The translations under genes and the position numbers were made by a program. DNA of 63,009 nt from Treponema sp. GTDB taxonomy: Bacteria > Spirochaetota > Spirochaetia > Treponematales > Breznakiellaceae. This document shows, piece by piece, positions 53,468-62,521 of this stretch (the first letter of the stretch is position 1; each line of letters opens with the position of its first letter). Where the stretch lies: assembly GCA_031260245.1 (NCBI GenBank), contig JAIRKH010000050.1, positions 1-63,009 of the forward strand, given 5' to 3'. The notes under the pieces were generated by a model. That model had not been told where the DNA came from, made no database searches, and worked only from the letters and a program-made list of their open reading frames with translations.

Positions 53468-54131
53468 GTGAATCTAACGTGTGGTTCATATCCCTCGCTT
53501 TAAAGAGCATCTCCTTCAAACACGAGACGCACATATCCGCGCCCGGAAGCAGTTCCGGCGACCCGACGCCCACAACCTTCATACCGCCGGCCTTCGCCGC
53601 TTGGACGCCCGCAAAGGAATCTTCAAACACTACGCAGACGGATGGGGATAAGGATAAAGCCGCCGCGGCTTTGAGAAAAACCTCCGGGTCGGGCTTGGCC
53701 GCGGAAACCGCGTCGCCGTCTATCACGGCGTCAAAAAGCCCGTGAATACCGAGTCTCCCTAGTATAAACGCCGCGTTCTTGCTTGCGGAACCGAGCGCAA
53801 CGCGGACGCCCCAGTTCTTCAAATAATCCAGATATTCCAACGCGCCTGGCAACATATCCGTTTGTTTCAACGTTTCGAGGTACTCCAAATACCAGGCGTT
53901 TTTCTTGGCGGCCGCGACTTCCTTTTCCGTTTCGCTAATCGAGCGACGGCCCGCTTCCAACAGAATGTCCAAAGAACGCATACGGCTCACGCCTTTGAGT
54001 CTTTCGTTGTCTGCTTCAGTGAAATCAAAACCAAACCCCGCGGCGAGCCGTTTCCATGCGAGAAAATGGTACTTGGCGGTATCCACAATCACGCCGTCTA
54101 AATCAAATATCGCTCCTTGCATAGTAAACAT
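53460..54131 (-). CDS. pgmB: Beta-phosphoglucomutase
   Basis: 223 residues of the HAD superfamily. FDLDGVIVDT near residues 9-18 supplies the Asp nucleophile and the Asp acid/base. The cap domain has HFLAWKRLAAGFGFDFTEADNERLKGVSRMRSLDILL, and motifs VALGSASKN, AAKPDPEVFLKAAAAL and VVFEDSFAGVQAAKAGGM follow. It turns beta-glucose-1-phosphate into glucose-6-phosphate. The upstream GH65 enzyme makes that substrate, so the pair works as one pathway. ATG 54131 is used; ATG 54122 is possible. AAGGAG is 13 bases upstream, rather far. Confidence 0.93.
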   Translation of the reverse strand: MFTMQGAIFDLDGVIVDTAKYHFLAWKRLAAGFGFDFTEADNERLKGVSRMRSLDILLEAGRRSISETEKEVAAAKKNAWYLEYLETLKQTDMLPGALEYLDYLKNWGVRVALGSASKNAAFILGRLGIHGLFDAVIDGDAVSAAKPDPEVFLKAAAALSLSPSVCVVFEDSFAGVQAAKAGGMKVVGVGSPELLPGADMCVSCLKEMLFKARDMNHTLDSHG

Positions 54132-54149
54132 AGCGAATCATTGTCTCCT

Positions 54150-56339
54150 TTAGATAATTTCTTCGCTCCACCCGTCCCGCGTAACGGTTACTTCGTGGAG
54201 ACCATCCGGCAATGCGACGCGGAACGTAACTTCTTCCCAATGGGAAGGTAGGCGGGGCGTTACGCGAATCTCGTTGTTCTTGAGGGAAAAACCGCAGAAG
54301 CCGTGAACGACCGTCAGCCAGGCGCCGCCGCTCGCCGCTGGATGCGTCCCGCCTATGTAAACAAGCCCGGCGAAATGCTTGCCTTTGCCGGTAATATCTA
54401 TTTCCGCGTTCTTGACGAAGAAAGGATACGCCCAATCGCTACGGCCGATTTCGCACGCGAGCAGAGCATACATACACGCGGAAAGGCTTGAGCCGTGTTC
54501 GGTGCGCGGCTCATAGAAGGTAAAGTTAGCTTCTTTCACGGAAACGGGATACTCGTTGCCAAAAAGCGCCAACATCGTTACCACGTCGGCTTGTTTGATG
54601 ATGCAAGTCGGAGACGCAACCCCGTTTCCGCCGCCCCAATATTCTTTAGGGTCTTTCAAACGGGAACGTACCGCGTCAAGCGAACAATCTTCCAGCCGAA
54701 AATAGCCGTCGAATTGCTCAATCACGCCCTGTTCGTTAGGTTGCGGTATGTAAAAACGCGGTATAACGTCTTGCATAAGAGAAAAGTCTTGAGAGAAATC
54801 GAGCTTCGCGGTCAATTCTTCTATGAAACCCGCGTCTCTTTTTTTGAAAAAGCTGACGATAGACAAGGCGGTCTCAAAAACCATAAGTATCATCCGATTG
54901 GTGAAGGCGTTATTGTTTACTCGCTCGTGGTATTCGTCGGGGCCGACCACGTCAAGCGCCTCGTAACGCTTACGCTCCGGGGAGTAGTAAATATAAGATA
55001 GATAGAAACGCGCGACCTCAAGGATGAGTTCTAACCCGCCTTCTTTGAGGATAGCAAGGTCGTCGGTCGCGTCGACGTACCGTTTGACCGCGAACGCGAC
55101 GTCCGCGCTTATGTGGATTTGCTTGTCGCGGAAGTAGGTTCTGACAGGTCTGCCGGTGAACACGTCCGTTACGTTGAAGTCGGTGCACGCGTCGTCTCCG
55201 GTTTCTTGACTTTCCCATGCGAAAAACGCGCCCCGAAACCCGTATTCCGCGGCTTTGCGCCGCGCGCCGTCCAAAGTCTCGATGCGATACCTGATGAATT
55301 GCGCGGCGAGCGTCGGTTCGGTCGCCAAGAAATAAGGCGCTATGAACATCTCCGTATCCCAAAAGATTGCGCCCTTGTAGGTCTGTCCTGATAAGCCCCG
55401 CGCCGGGACCGAGAGGCTTCCGCAACGCCTTTTGTACCGCGGCGCGGCAATGTGTAGATGATACAAATTGTAGTGTAACGCCTTCTGCGCGTAGTCGTCG
55501 CCTTTAATCGCGACGTCTCCGACCCGCCAAATCTCGTCCCATTTCGCCTTGTGCGCGGCGAGCAGGCAATCCCAGCCCGCCGTTTTCGCACGGGACACTG
55601 ATTTTTCCGCGCTCCCAAGCGGGTCCTCCGCGTCCAAGCCGGTCCAAACCGCGCCGAAGACGAACAGTTCTACAGAATTTGCGCGCTCCAAATCGAGAGG
55701 GTACGAGGATCCCTCTATTAAGCGAGACGACGAGCCGCTTTCCACAACTTCGCTGGCTACGGCGACGGGAATCTTTTTCTCAAGGGTTTCGCATATAAGC
55801 GTACGCGTTCGTCCTTTTACCTCAAACCGAAAATTCCCCAAATGGGGACCGTTGAGGTCGCAGACGTCGGCGTTGATGCGGATTTCTACATTCGGGGACA
55901 GGCGCCCGTCAACCGCGGAGACCGTGTACTTCATACAGAGGAGGTGAACGTCGTCCATAGAAGCGAATCTTTCGGTTGAAACCGTGAGCGCCGCTCCTTT
56001 TATATCCCACGTCGTCTTGCGGGAATACACACCGTAACGGAAGTCGAGGCTTTGCTCATGCGCGGAGAGCTTGTCGCTCGCCAATGTAAGCGGAACGCCG
56101 TCCATGGACAGAACCGCGAAGAGCGGGTCCGGCGCGTTTACAGGTTCCCGCCACATATCCCCGCGTTTGTCGAATACCCCGCTCAAGACTATCGTCGGCA
56201 TACTAGAAGCGTCCGCCTCTTCAACCGTACCGCGCTTCGCCATATACCCGTTGCCGACGAGAAGGCGGTTACCGTTTTCCAACGCGGCTTGACCGTCTTT
56301 GCCGTCGTCAACTATCGTCCAATCGTGCAATGTATACAT
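54150..56339 (-). CDS. Glycoside hydrolase family 65 phosphorylase (maltose/kojibiose/trehalose type)
   Basis: 729 residues from ATG 56339 (MYTLHDWTIVDDG) with AAGGAG seven bases upstream. The fold is an N-terminal beta-sandwich, a linker, and an (alpha/alpha)6 barrel. GH65 signatures include IFWDTEMFIAPYFL and the catalytic acid Glu in VVGPDEYHERVNNNAFTN. A phosphate-binding HGSSLSACMYALLA appears near residues 605-618. It splits an alpha-linked glucose disaccharide by inverting phosphorolysis to beta-glucose-1-phosphate and glucose. The exact disaccharide cannot be told from sequence by eye. The adjacent pgmB supports the class. No sugar transporter is adjacent. Confidence 0.92.
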   Translation of the reverse strand: MYTLHDWTIVDDGKDGQAALENGNRLLVGNGYMAKRGTVEEADASSMPTIVLSGVFDKRGDMWREPVNAPDPLFAVLSMDGVPLTLASDKLSAHEQSLDFRYGVYSRKTTWDIKGAALTVSTERFASMDDVHLLCMKYTVSAVDGRLSPNVEIRINADVCDLNGPHLGNFRFEVKGRTRTLICETLEKKIPVAVASEVVESGSSSRLIEGSSYPLDLERANSVELFVFGAVWTGLDAEDPLGSAEKSVSRAKTAGWDCLLAAHKAKWDEIWRVGDVAIKGDDYAQKALHYNLYHLHIAAPRYKRRCGSLSVPARGLSGQTYKGAIFWDTEMFIAPYFLATEPTLAAQFIRYRIETLDGARRKAAEYGFRGAFFAWESQETGDDACTDFNVTDVFTGRPVRTYFRDKQIHISADVAFAVKRYVDATDDLAILKEGGLELILEVARFYLSYIYYSPERKRYEALDVVGPDEYHERVNNNAFTNRMILMVFETALSIVSFFKKRDAGFIEELTAKLDFSQDFSLMQDVIPRFYIPQPNEQGVIEQFDGYFRLEDCSLDAVRSRLKDPKEYWGGGNGVASPTCIIKQADVVTMLALFGNEYPVSVKEANFTFYEPRTEHGSSLSACMYALLACEIGRSDWAYPFFVKNAEIDITGKGKHFAGLVYIGGTHPAASGGAWLTVVHGFCGFSLKNNEIRVTPRLPSHWEEVTFRVALPDGLHEVTVTRDGWSEEII

Positions 56340-56361
56340 AACGCTCCTTAATTTTTTTCCG

Positions 56362-56390
56362 ATTGTAAATGACGGATTTGTTCTTGTCAA
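56362..56390 (-). promoter_or_regulatory. Promoter of the GH65-pgmB-SNF2 operon
   Basis: Minus strand: perfect TTGACA (56390-56385), a 17-base spacer and TACAAT (56367-56362), with a leader of about 16 bases containing AAGGAG. Directly upstream of the -35 box lies TTGATAGAAAC (plus strand 56391-56401). Confidence 0.85.
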
Positions 56391-56401
56391 TTGATAGAAA
56401 C
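56391..56401. promoter_or_regulatory. Half-site TTGATAGAAAC next to the GH65 -35 box
   Basis: These 11 bases are identical to one arm and centre of the inverted repeat at 56469-56498, placed 91 bp away. It touches the -35 box of the GH65 promoter. Confidence 0.6.
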
Positions 56402-56453
56402 GCTAATTAATGAAAAATTAACAAGAATTTCAAAAAAAAAACGCCGTTCCTTC

Positions 56454-56482
56454 TTGACAAAAATTTAACAATATGTTTCTAT
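56454..56482 (+). promoter_or_regulatory. Promoter of the TrpB2-type gene
   Basis: Perfect TTGACA at 56454-56459, a 17-base spacer and TTCTAT at 56477-56482. The -10 box lies inside the inverted repeat. Confidence 0.7.
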
Positions 56483-56498
56483 TGATAGAAACATATTG
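56469..56498. promoter_or_regulatory. Operator-like inverted repeat, 13-bp arms
   Basis: Perfect 13-bp arms CAATATGTTTCTA and TAGAAACATATTG flank TTGA. It covers the -10 box and start region of the trpB promoter, and is too early to be a terminator. It most likely binds a dimeric repressor. Confidence 0.75.
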
Positions 56499-56512
56499 AA
56501 CAAGGAGAAAAT

Positions 56513-57886
56513 ATGAAAATTCCAACTAGACTTTATCTATCCGAAGACGAGATACCAGCCTCGTGGTACAACCTTCGCGCTTTTATGAAGGACAAGCCGG
56601 AGCCGATGCTCCATCCAGGAACCCTGCAACCCGTTACCGCGGGTGATTTATCGCCCGTGTTTTGCGACGAACCGATTAAGCAAGAACTGGACGACGCTTC
56701 GCCGTTTATCGCTATTCCGGAGGATTTGCAGGTTTTTTACCGCGCCTACAGACCCGCGCCTCTCATTAGGGCGTATTTTCTGGAGAAAGAGCTGGGAACG
56801 CCCGCGGAAATCTACTATAAGTTCGAGGGAACCAACACGTCAGGCTCTCACAAGCTCAACTCCGCGGCCGCCCAAGCTTTTTACGCCAAGGCGCAGGGGC
56901 TTAACTCCCTTACGACCGAAACTGGCGCGGGGCAATGGGGCTCCGCAATGGCGATGGCCTGCGCCTATTACAAGCTGTCGCTCACGGTTTATATGGTGAA
57001 AATCAGCGCCGAACAGAAGCCCTACCGCAAAGCTCTCATTGAGACCTACGGCGCGAACCTCGTGTCTTCGCCGTCGCCCACAACGGACGCGGGCAGAAAG
57101 ATTCTCGCGGAAGACCCAAACACCAACGGCTCTCTCGGATGCGCCATATCGGAGGCGGTCGAAGCCGCGGTCAAGACGAAAGACTGCCGTTACGTGCTTG
57201 GTAGCGTGATGAACCACGTCCTGCTTCATCAATCCATCGTCGGCGTGGAGGCGAAAGCGGCTCTTGACAAGTACGACGTCAAACCGGATATCGTCGTCGG
57301 CTGCGCGGGCGGCGGGTCCAACCTCGGCGGACTCATAGCGCCCTTTATGGGCGACCGGATAGCGGGAAAGAACGCGATCCGCTTCATCGCGGTGGAGCCG
57401 GCTTCCTGTCCGTCCTTTACCCGCGGGCGCTTTGCCTACGACTTCGGCGATACGGCGAAAACCACGCCGCTTGTTAAGATGTACACGCTGGGAAGCGGCT
57501 TTATGCCGTCCCCCAATCACGCGGGCGGTCTCCGTTACCACGGCATGAACCCTACGTTGTCCAAACTCTACCACGACGGGTACCTCGAAGCGCGAGCGGA
57601 GGCGCAGACCGACGTGTTTGACGCGGCAACGCGTTTCGCCAAAGTGGAGGGCGTCCTGCCTGCGCCTGAATCGTCTCACGCCATAAAAGCCGCGATTGAC
57701 GAGGCGCTCGAATGTAAACGGACAGGCGACAAGAAGGTCATACTCTTTGGTTTAACTGGCACCGGTTATTTTGACATGAGCGCTTATATGGCTTACAACG
57801 CCAAGACCATGACCGATTATATTCCTACAGACGCGGATTTGGACAAAGGTTTCGCCAGCTTACCGGATATTCCGCAAAACAGGTAA
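56513..57886 (+). CDS. trpB: TrpB2-type tryptophan synthase beta-like PLP enzyme
   Basis: 457 residues, longer than standard TrpB (about 397) and typical of the TrpB2 group. RPAPLIRAYFLEKEL near 83-97, the PLP lysine in TNTSGSHKLNSAAA near 113-126, TETGAGQWGSAMAMACAYY near 142-160 and the phosphate loop VGCAGGGSNLGGL near 262-274 are visible. TrpB2 enzymes make tryptophan from indole and serine and often act without TrpA; no trpA is here, so indole may be salvaged. AAGGAG is seven bases before the ATG. It is divergent from the GH65 operon and appears to share a regulator with it. Confidence 0.9.
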   Translation: MKIPTRLYLSEDEIPASWYNLRAFMKDKPEPMLHPGTLQPVTAGDLSPVFCDEPIKQELDDASPFIAIPEDLQVFYRAYRPAPLIRAYFLEKELGTPAEIYYKFEGTNTSGSHKLNSAAAQAFYAKAQGLNSLTTETGAGQWGSAMAMACAYYKLSLTVYMVKISAEQKPYRKALIETYGANLVSSPSPTTDAGRKILAEDPNTNGSLGCAISEAVEAAVKTKDCRYVLGSVMNHVLLHQSIVGVEAKAALDKYDVKPDIVVGCAGGGSNLGGLIAPFMGDRIAGKNAIRFIAVEPASCPSFTRGRFAYDFGDTAKTTPLVKMYTLGSGFMPSPNHAGGLRYHGMNPTLSKLYHDGYLEARAEAQTDVFDAATRFAKVEGVLPAPESSHAIKAAIDEALECKRTGDKKVILFGLTGTGYFDMSAYMAYNAKTMTDYIPTDADLDKGFASLPDIPQNR

Positions 57887-58010
57887 AAGGATGCGGTAAA
57901 AATCTGGAGACGGGGCGGAAGTAAAACGGCGGGAAGATTTCGCCGCCGCGCTCCGTTTCGTCTTCAGACTCCGCGCCGCGCTGTATTCGTCTCTTAATCT
58001 TGACGCCTCG

Positions 58011-58036
58011 CCCCGCCTAAAGGCGGGGGGGGGGGG
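58011..58036 (+). repeat. GC hairpin running into a G12 tract
   Basis: CCCCGCCT, AA and AGGCGGGG form a perfect eight-base hairpin, and the G run continues to 12 residues (58025-58036). It lies between trpB and the ABC exporter gene, which converge. On the minus strand it follows the stop of the exporter gene and could end its transcript, although no U run is present. Confidence 0.7.
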
Positions 58037-58145
58037 ATTTAACCTCAAGAAAACTGGAAGCAACATGGAAAACGTATTGACAAAATATTACCTATCAGAC
58101 TATTCGTTATAACGACAAAGCTTGTGAAATTTCGATGGAGAGGCG

Positions 58146-59900
58146 TTAGCGTTCCAACTGTTGCAAAGAATTGATTTTCGCGTAGAAACCATTACCTGCC
58201 GCGAGTAGGTCGGGCGGGCCGTATTCGGCGACCGCGCCGCGCTCAAGGACAATCACCTTGTCCGCATAGGATAGCGTAGAGACGCGGTGCGAAATGATGA
58301 CGACGGTCATTCCGCGTAGGTTTTCAAACAGATTCGTCAATATACGCTTCTCGGTCTCCGCATCAACGGACGAAAGGCTGTCGTCCAGCGCCAGAATATG
58401 CGAGCGCGTATATGCGAGTTTGGCGAGTGCCCGCGCAATGGCGACTCTCTGCTTCTGCCCGCCAGAAATGGTCAAGCCTTTCTCCCCAATGACCGTGTCC
58501 CATCCATCCGCAAAATTCGCCAAGTCGCTGTCAATAGACGCTATTTCAATGGCCTTTTTAAGCGCGTCCTCGTCCGCGCCGTCAACCCCATAGGCCACAT
58601 TGCTCTTGATAGAGTCGGAAAAAAGATAGCTGTCCTGCGGGACGACGCTGAAAAGATTTCGGAGTTCCGTTAGGTCCCACTCGCGCACGTCGAGTCCGTT
58701 CACCAGAACCGTTCCAGGCGGCGGTTCTACTAGACGAGTGAGAGTCTTTAGCAAAGTTGTCTTCCCAGAGCCAGTTTTCCCCAATACGCCGAGAATTTCC
58801 CCCTGCGCGAGCGTAAAGCTGACGTTCTTCAAAACAGGCGCCTTTTCATCGTGGGAGTCGTAAGCAAAAGTAAGGTTTTTGACTTGGATGGACGGCGCGT
58901 CTTTCAACGGCTCGCGGGCTTTCTCCTCGGACGAGGCGATGAGGGGTTTCGCTGACATCACCTCGTTGATACGACTGAGACTCACCGCGCCTCGCTGTAT
59001 TATGTTCACCATGAAACCCGCGCCTATAAGGGGCCAAATCAACATCTGTAGATATCGAAACAGGGCGGCGAGTTCGCCAGGGGTCATGAGTCCGTTGACG
59101 ACGCGGACGCCGCCGACTACCAAGAGAATGATTGAGGTAAGTCCCGAAAAAAACGATATGAGGGGAAAAAATACTCCGTAGAGTTTCACCAGGTCCATAT
59201 TCGCCTTGCGGTAGTCGTCGTTGGTGTCCGCAAACTGGCGCAGGAAGTACCATTCCTTGACAAAAGACTTCACGACGCGGGCGCCGGCAAAGGTTTCTTG
59301 TACAATGTTGCTTATGTTGGAATAGGTCTCCTGCGCCTTCTGGAACCGCTTCCCGACCAGTTTCCCAAAAAGCAGAATCAAAACGGTAACAAGAGGCAGG
59401 GGAAGTACCGCAAGAGCCGCGGTTTTCGCATCCTGAACGAAAATTATGATGAGAATGGATACGGCCATAACTGTTCCGTCAAAGAGGGCCACAAAACCCA
59501 TACCTATGGCGGTTCTGACGGTGTTCATGTCGTTGGTCGCCCGCGCCATGAGGTCGCCTATCTTGTTTTTCTGGAAGAAGTCGTAAGATAATGTGAGGAT
59601 ATGCGCGAAGAAAGCGTCTCGCATTTCCGTTTCAATACGCCGCGCGGAACCATGTATGAAATACCGCCATAAAAAACGCCCGCATGAGATAAGGGTCGTC
59701 AGGAGTACCATACCGCCGACGAGAGGCAGGAGGAGCTTCCACGTCGTTGAAGTATAATAAACGGCGTCAATGGATTTTTGGAGAAAAAATGGTATAAGGA
59801 CTTGCGCGGCGTCTACTATAATAAGAAAAACAAATCCCCAAAAATAACGTAATCGGTATCGGCGGAGATACGGGAAAAGAGCGCTGTAATCGTTTTTCAT
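58146..59900 (-). CDS. ABC exporter half-transporter with degenerate ATP site
   Basis: 584 residues: six membrane helices (about 17-310) then a nucleotide-binding domain. Walker A GVLGKTGSGKTTLL, Q-loop PQDSYLF, signature TISGGQKQRVAIARAL and H-loop ISHRVST are intact. After Walker B the motif reads ILALDDSLSSVD, so the catalytic Glu is Asp, as in the degenerate subunit of heterodimeric MdlA/BmrC-type exporters. These need a second subunit with an intact site, which is not adjacent here. It could move lipids, drugs or peptides. The start is ATG 59900 with a weak GAA-rich site before it. Confidence 0.9.
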   Translation of the reverse strand: MKNDYSALFPYLRRYRLRYFWGFVFLIIVDAAQVLIPFFLQKSIDAVYYTSTTWKLLLPLVGGMVLLTTLISCGRFLWRYFIHGSARRIETEMRDAFFAHILTLSYDFFQKNKIGDLMARATNDMNTVRTAIGMGFVALFDGTVMAVSILIIIFVQDAKTAALAVLPLPLVTVLILLFGKLVGKRFQKAQETYSNISNIVQETFAGARVVKSFVKEWYFLRQFADTNDDYRKANMDLVKLYGVFFPLISFFSGLTSIILLVVGGVRVVNGLMTPGELAALFRYLQMLIWPLIGAGFMVNIIQRGAVSLSRINEVMSAKPLIASSEEKAREPLKDAPSIQVKNLTFAYDSHDEKAPVLKNVSFTLAQGEILGVLGKTGSGKTTLLKTLTRLVEPPPGTVLVNGLDVREWDLTELRNLFSVVPQDSYLFSDSIKSNVAYGVDGADEDALKKAIEIASIDSDLANFADGWDTVIGEKGLTISGGQKQRVAIARALAKLAYTRSHILALDDSLSSVDAETEKRILTNLFENLRGMTVVIISHRVSTLSYADKVIVLERGAVAEYGPPDLLAAGNGFYAKINSLQQLER

Positions 59901-59974
59901 TTCTTGTTAATTGTCCATTTATCGTTCAGTTCTTTAAGGCGTTTCCGAAGCGATTTTTAACAATTCTCCTACTT

Positions 59975-60772
59975 TTACTTTTTCTTATCCGTTTCATCTT
60001 TTGCTTTGACGTCCGCGTCAAGTCTTGACTGCCAAACATCGGCTTTCCTCTTGATGGTTTCGGCGTCGTCGCTTTCCCCAAAAAGTATGTGAACGCGGCG
60101 CATTGCAAGAATGAATTCAATGGCGCGGCTGAGGTCGCTCACTATCTTACCCGCCAGTTCGTACTTCTCGCGGTAACTGTCGGCCACGGACGGCAACAAT
60201 CTCTTTATAAGCCTCATGTGGTAAACGGCCGATTCATAACTCGGAGAGTTAAAGTCCATATTAGAAACCGCATTTTTCATGTCAAAGAAATTCTTGGCGA
60301 TGATAGCGCATCGCGCTTTAAAATCAACAAACGCCCATTTCCATTTTGAGTTGTTCCCAAAAGCGTCTTCTAATAGATCGATTGCTAAACCCATTTTCCT
60401 CACCAAGAGATAGCGTTCCTTCGCGCTAACGCCTTCTATAAGGTCAAGTTTGTCCTGATAATCGGAAACGGGTACGTCAAGGTATGGGCTAACGACACTC
60501 TCCATATAGGAAAAGGCTTTCACGATGGTTTTTCTGCCGCTTGTCAATGCGATTTCGTTTCTTGTTTCAAGCATAGACATGGATGTTTCGCTCATTACAA
60601 TATAATAGGACGTGAGGTCTATCATTTGTTGGGCGAGTTTGATTTTGGTCAATGCGGACTCGGTCGCGTTTTGCGGCGTTTCCGCCAGCGCTTTTGCCTC
60701 CCAATTCGTTATAATATCTATGGAGTTTTGGTACGCGCTAGTTTTGTCTAGGTACTGTTGTCTGTCTTTCAT
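59975..60772 (-). CDS. Conserved hypothetical helical protein next to recN
   Basis: 265 residues, almost all alpha-helical with long amphipathic stretches (IDLTSYYIVMSETSMSMLETRNEIALTSGRK, SAVYHMRLIKRLLPSVADSYREKYELAG), ending in a Lys-rich tail. No signal peptide or membrane segment is visible, so it is cytoplasmic. I know no function, but I recall a similar gene beside recN in treponemes, which fits the spirochaete assignment. AAGGAG is eight bases before the ATG. It follows recN by 12 bases and is probably co-transcribed with it. Confidence 0.75.
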   Translation of the reverse strand: MKDRQQYLDKTSAYQNSIDIITNWEAKALAETPQNATESALTKIKLAQQMIDLTSYYIVMSETSMSMLETRNEIALTSGRKTIVKAFSYMESVVSPYLDVPVSDYQDKLDLIEGVSAKERYLLVRKMGLAIDLLEDAFGNNSKWKWAFVDFKARCAIIAKNFFDMKNAVSNMDFNSPSYESAVYHMRLIKRLLPSVADSYREKYELAGKIVSDLSRAIEFILAMRRVHILFGESDDAETIKRKADVWQSRLDADVKAKDETDKKK

Positions 60773-60784
60773 AACATTTTCTCC

Positions 60785-62521
60785 TTATTGTTTCACGCCG
60801 TATTTTAACAGTATTTCGTCTGCATGAGCGACGGCCGCAGATCCCGCGTCTCCAGCGAGCATACGGGCGATTTCAAGCCGCCTCTCTTCGGGTTTGAGCG
60901 TAATAACGCCAGTAACGGTCCTGCCTGTGCTGTTCTCAACTTTTTTTTCCACCTTTAAATGATTATCGGCGCGAACCGCGATACTTGCAAGATGTGTAAC
61001 GCAAAAAATCTGCTTCAGTTTGCCGATTTTCGCCAAGTATTCTCCTACCGCAAGGGCGACCTCGCCGCCTATGCCTGTATCAATTTCGTCAAATACCAAC
61101 GTTTCAAGCGCGTCCGCGTCTGAAAGCACGGTCTTGACGGCGAGCATCACTCGCGAAAGCTCTCCGCCGGACGCGACGCGGGAAAGGTCTTTGGGCGGCT
61201 CGCCCGCGTTAGCTGATATGAGAAATTCAACGTTGTCCGCGCCGTTGGGTCCGCAAACAAGGGAGTTCGTTCCTTTGGGAGCGACGTTCACCGCGAAAAC
61301 CGCGCGCGGCATACCCAAACGTACTAGAATAGCCGAAATTTTTTCGCCCAAAACCGCGCCCGCTTCTCTGCGCCGTCTGGACAGCGCGCTGGCGCGCGCG
61401 GCTATTTCTTTTTCAAGCCCGCCTATTTCCTTCTTGAGCTTCTCGCTGTTTTCCTCGATGTTGAGAAGCGCTTCGATTTCAGCCTCCGCTTTCGCCTTAT
61501 ACGCAAGAATAACGTCCTCGTCATTGTCAAAGAGGTTATCCGCCTCTTTAAAATAGGCGTCTTTGGATGTACCGTATTTCTTCTTGAGTCGGAACAAGAG
61601 GCCGAGTCTTTCTTCTACTTCTTCCAGTCTTCCTGGTTCATACTTCAGTCCTTCAAGATATGAACGCAGTTCTTCAGCGACGTCTTCAGACTCAAAATAG
61701 AGGCTTTCCACGCGTTTTAGGATGGGCGCAAGGGCGCCGTCGATGACAGCCGCATTTTCTATGCTCGACCGCGCCTTTCGTATCATGCTCAAAATGGAAT
61801 TTTCATCAGAAAGAAACGCCGTATCCGCATTGTTCGCATACGCGGAGAGTTTCTCAAAACGATTCAGCCGCGAAGCTTCATTCTCAAGCTTCTGCGTTTC
61901 ACCAGGACTGGGGTCCGCCTTGGCGATTTCGTCAACCGCGTAGCGGAGCATTTCCAGTTTTGTCTCGCGGACGCGTTCCTCGTTTGTCTGCGCCGCAAGC
62001 TCGCTCCGTTTTTCCGCTAATTCCGAAAAAACTTTGCCGAATTCAGCGACTTCGGCGCCGAGTCCAGCAAAATTGTCTAAATACTTGCGGTGGCTTTCCT
62101 TGTTTATGAGGGATTCATGGGAGTGTTGTCCGTGTAGATCAAAGAGAAACGCCATGAATTCGGCAAGGTCGCTTCGGGTAACTTGAACGTTCTGAATATA
62201 ACTGTTGTTTCTGCCCGACTGCTTGATATTCCGCCGCACAATGACGCGCTCGTCTTCTATGCCGATGTCTCGCGCGTTGAGCCAGTCAACGGCGTCATTG
62301 TTGCACGGGTCTATGGATACCACTGCGGAAACGCTCGCCTCGTCAGCTCCTGAACGTATCACGTCCGCGTCTGAACGCGCCCCCAAAAGAAAACTTAACG
62401 AGCCTACGATGATGGATTTTCCTGCGCCTGTCTCGCCAGTGAGTATGTTAAACCCTTTTTGAAACGAAAGGGAGAGGCAGTCTATGAGCGCGTAGTTCTT
62501 GATGTTTATTTCTTCTAACAT
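60785..62521 (-). CDS. recN: DNA repair protein RecN
   Basis: 578 residues of an SMC-like ATPase. The N-terminal MLEEINIKNYALIDCLSLSFQKGFNILTGETGAGKS holds Walker A (GETGAGKS). The ABC signature DLSRVASGGELSRVMLA and Walker B TLVFDEIDTGIGGEVA are in the C-terminal head. A coiled coil fills the middle (about 150-390). RecN helps hold broken DNA ends together in double-strand break repair. GGGAGG stands before the ATG. The length is normal (E. coli 553) and the sequence intact. Confidence 0.96.
   Translation of the reverse strand: MLEEINIKNYALIDCLSLSFQKGFNILTGETGAGKSIIVGSLSFLLGARSDADVIRSGADEASVSAVVSIDPCNNDAVDWLNARDIGIEDERVIVRRNIKQSGRNNSYIQNVQVTRSDLAEFMAFLFDLHGQHSHESLINKESHRKYLDNFAGLGAEVAEFGKVFSELAEKRSELAAQTNEERVRETKLEMLRYAVDEIAKADPSPGETQKLENEASRLNRFEKLSAYANNADTAFLSDENSILSMIRKARSSIENAAVIDGALAPILKRVESLYFESEDVAEELRSYLEGLKYEPGRLEEVEERLGLLFRLKKKYGTSKDAYFKEADNLFDNDEDVILAYKAKAEAEIEALLNIEENSEKLKKEIGGLEKEIAARASALSRRRREAGAVLGEKISAILVRLGMPRAVFAVNVAPKGTNSLVCGPNGADNVEFLISANAGEPPKDLSRVASGGELSRVMLAVKTVLSDADALETLVFDEIDTGIGGEVALAVGEYLAKIGKLKQIFCVTHLASIAVRADNHLKVEKKVENSTGRTVTGVITLKPEERRLEIARMLAGDAGSAAVAHADEILLKYGVKQ

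Noticed and set aside
57860-58066. Short minus-strand frame over the G12 tract
   Set aside because: It is low-complexity, Arg/Ser/Pro-rich, and depends on the homopolymer; no ribosome-binding site or conserved motif is seen.
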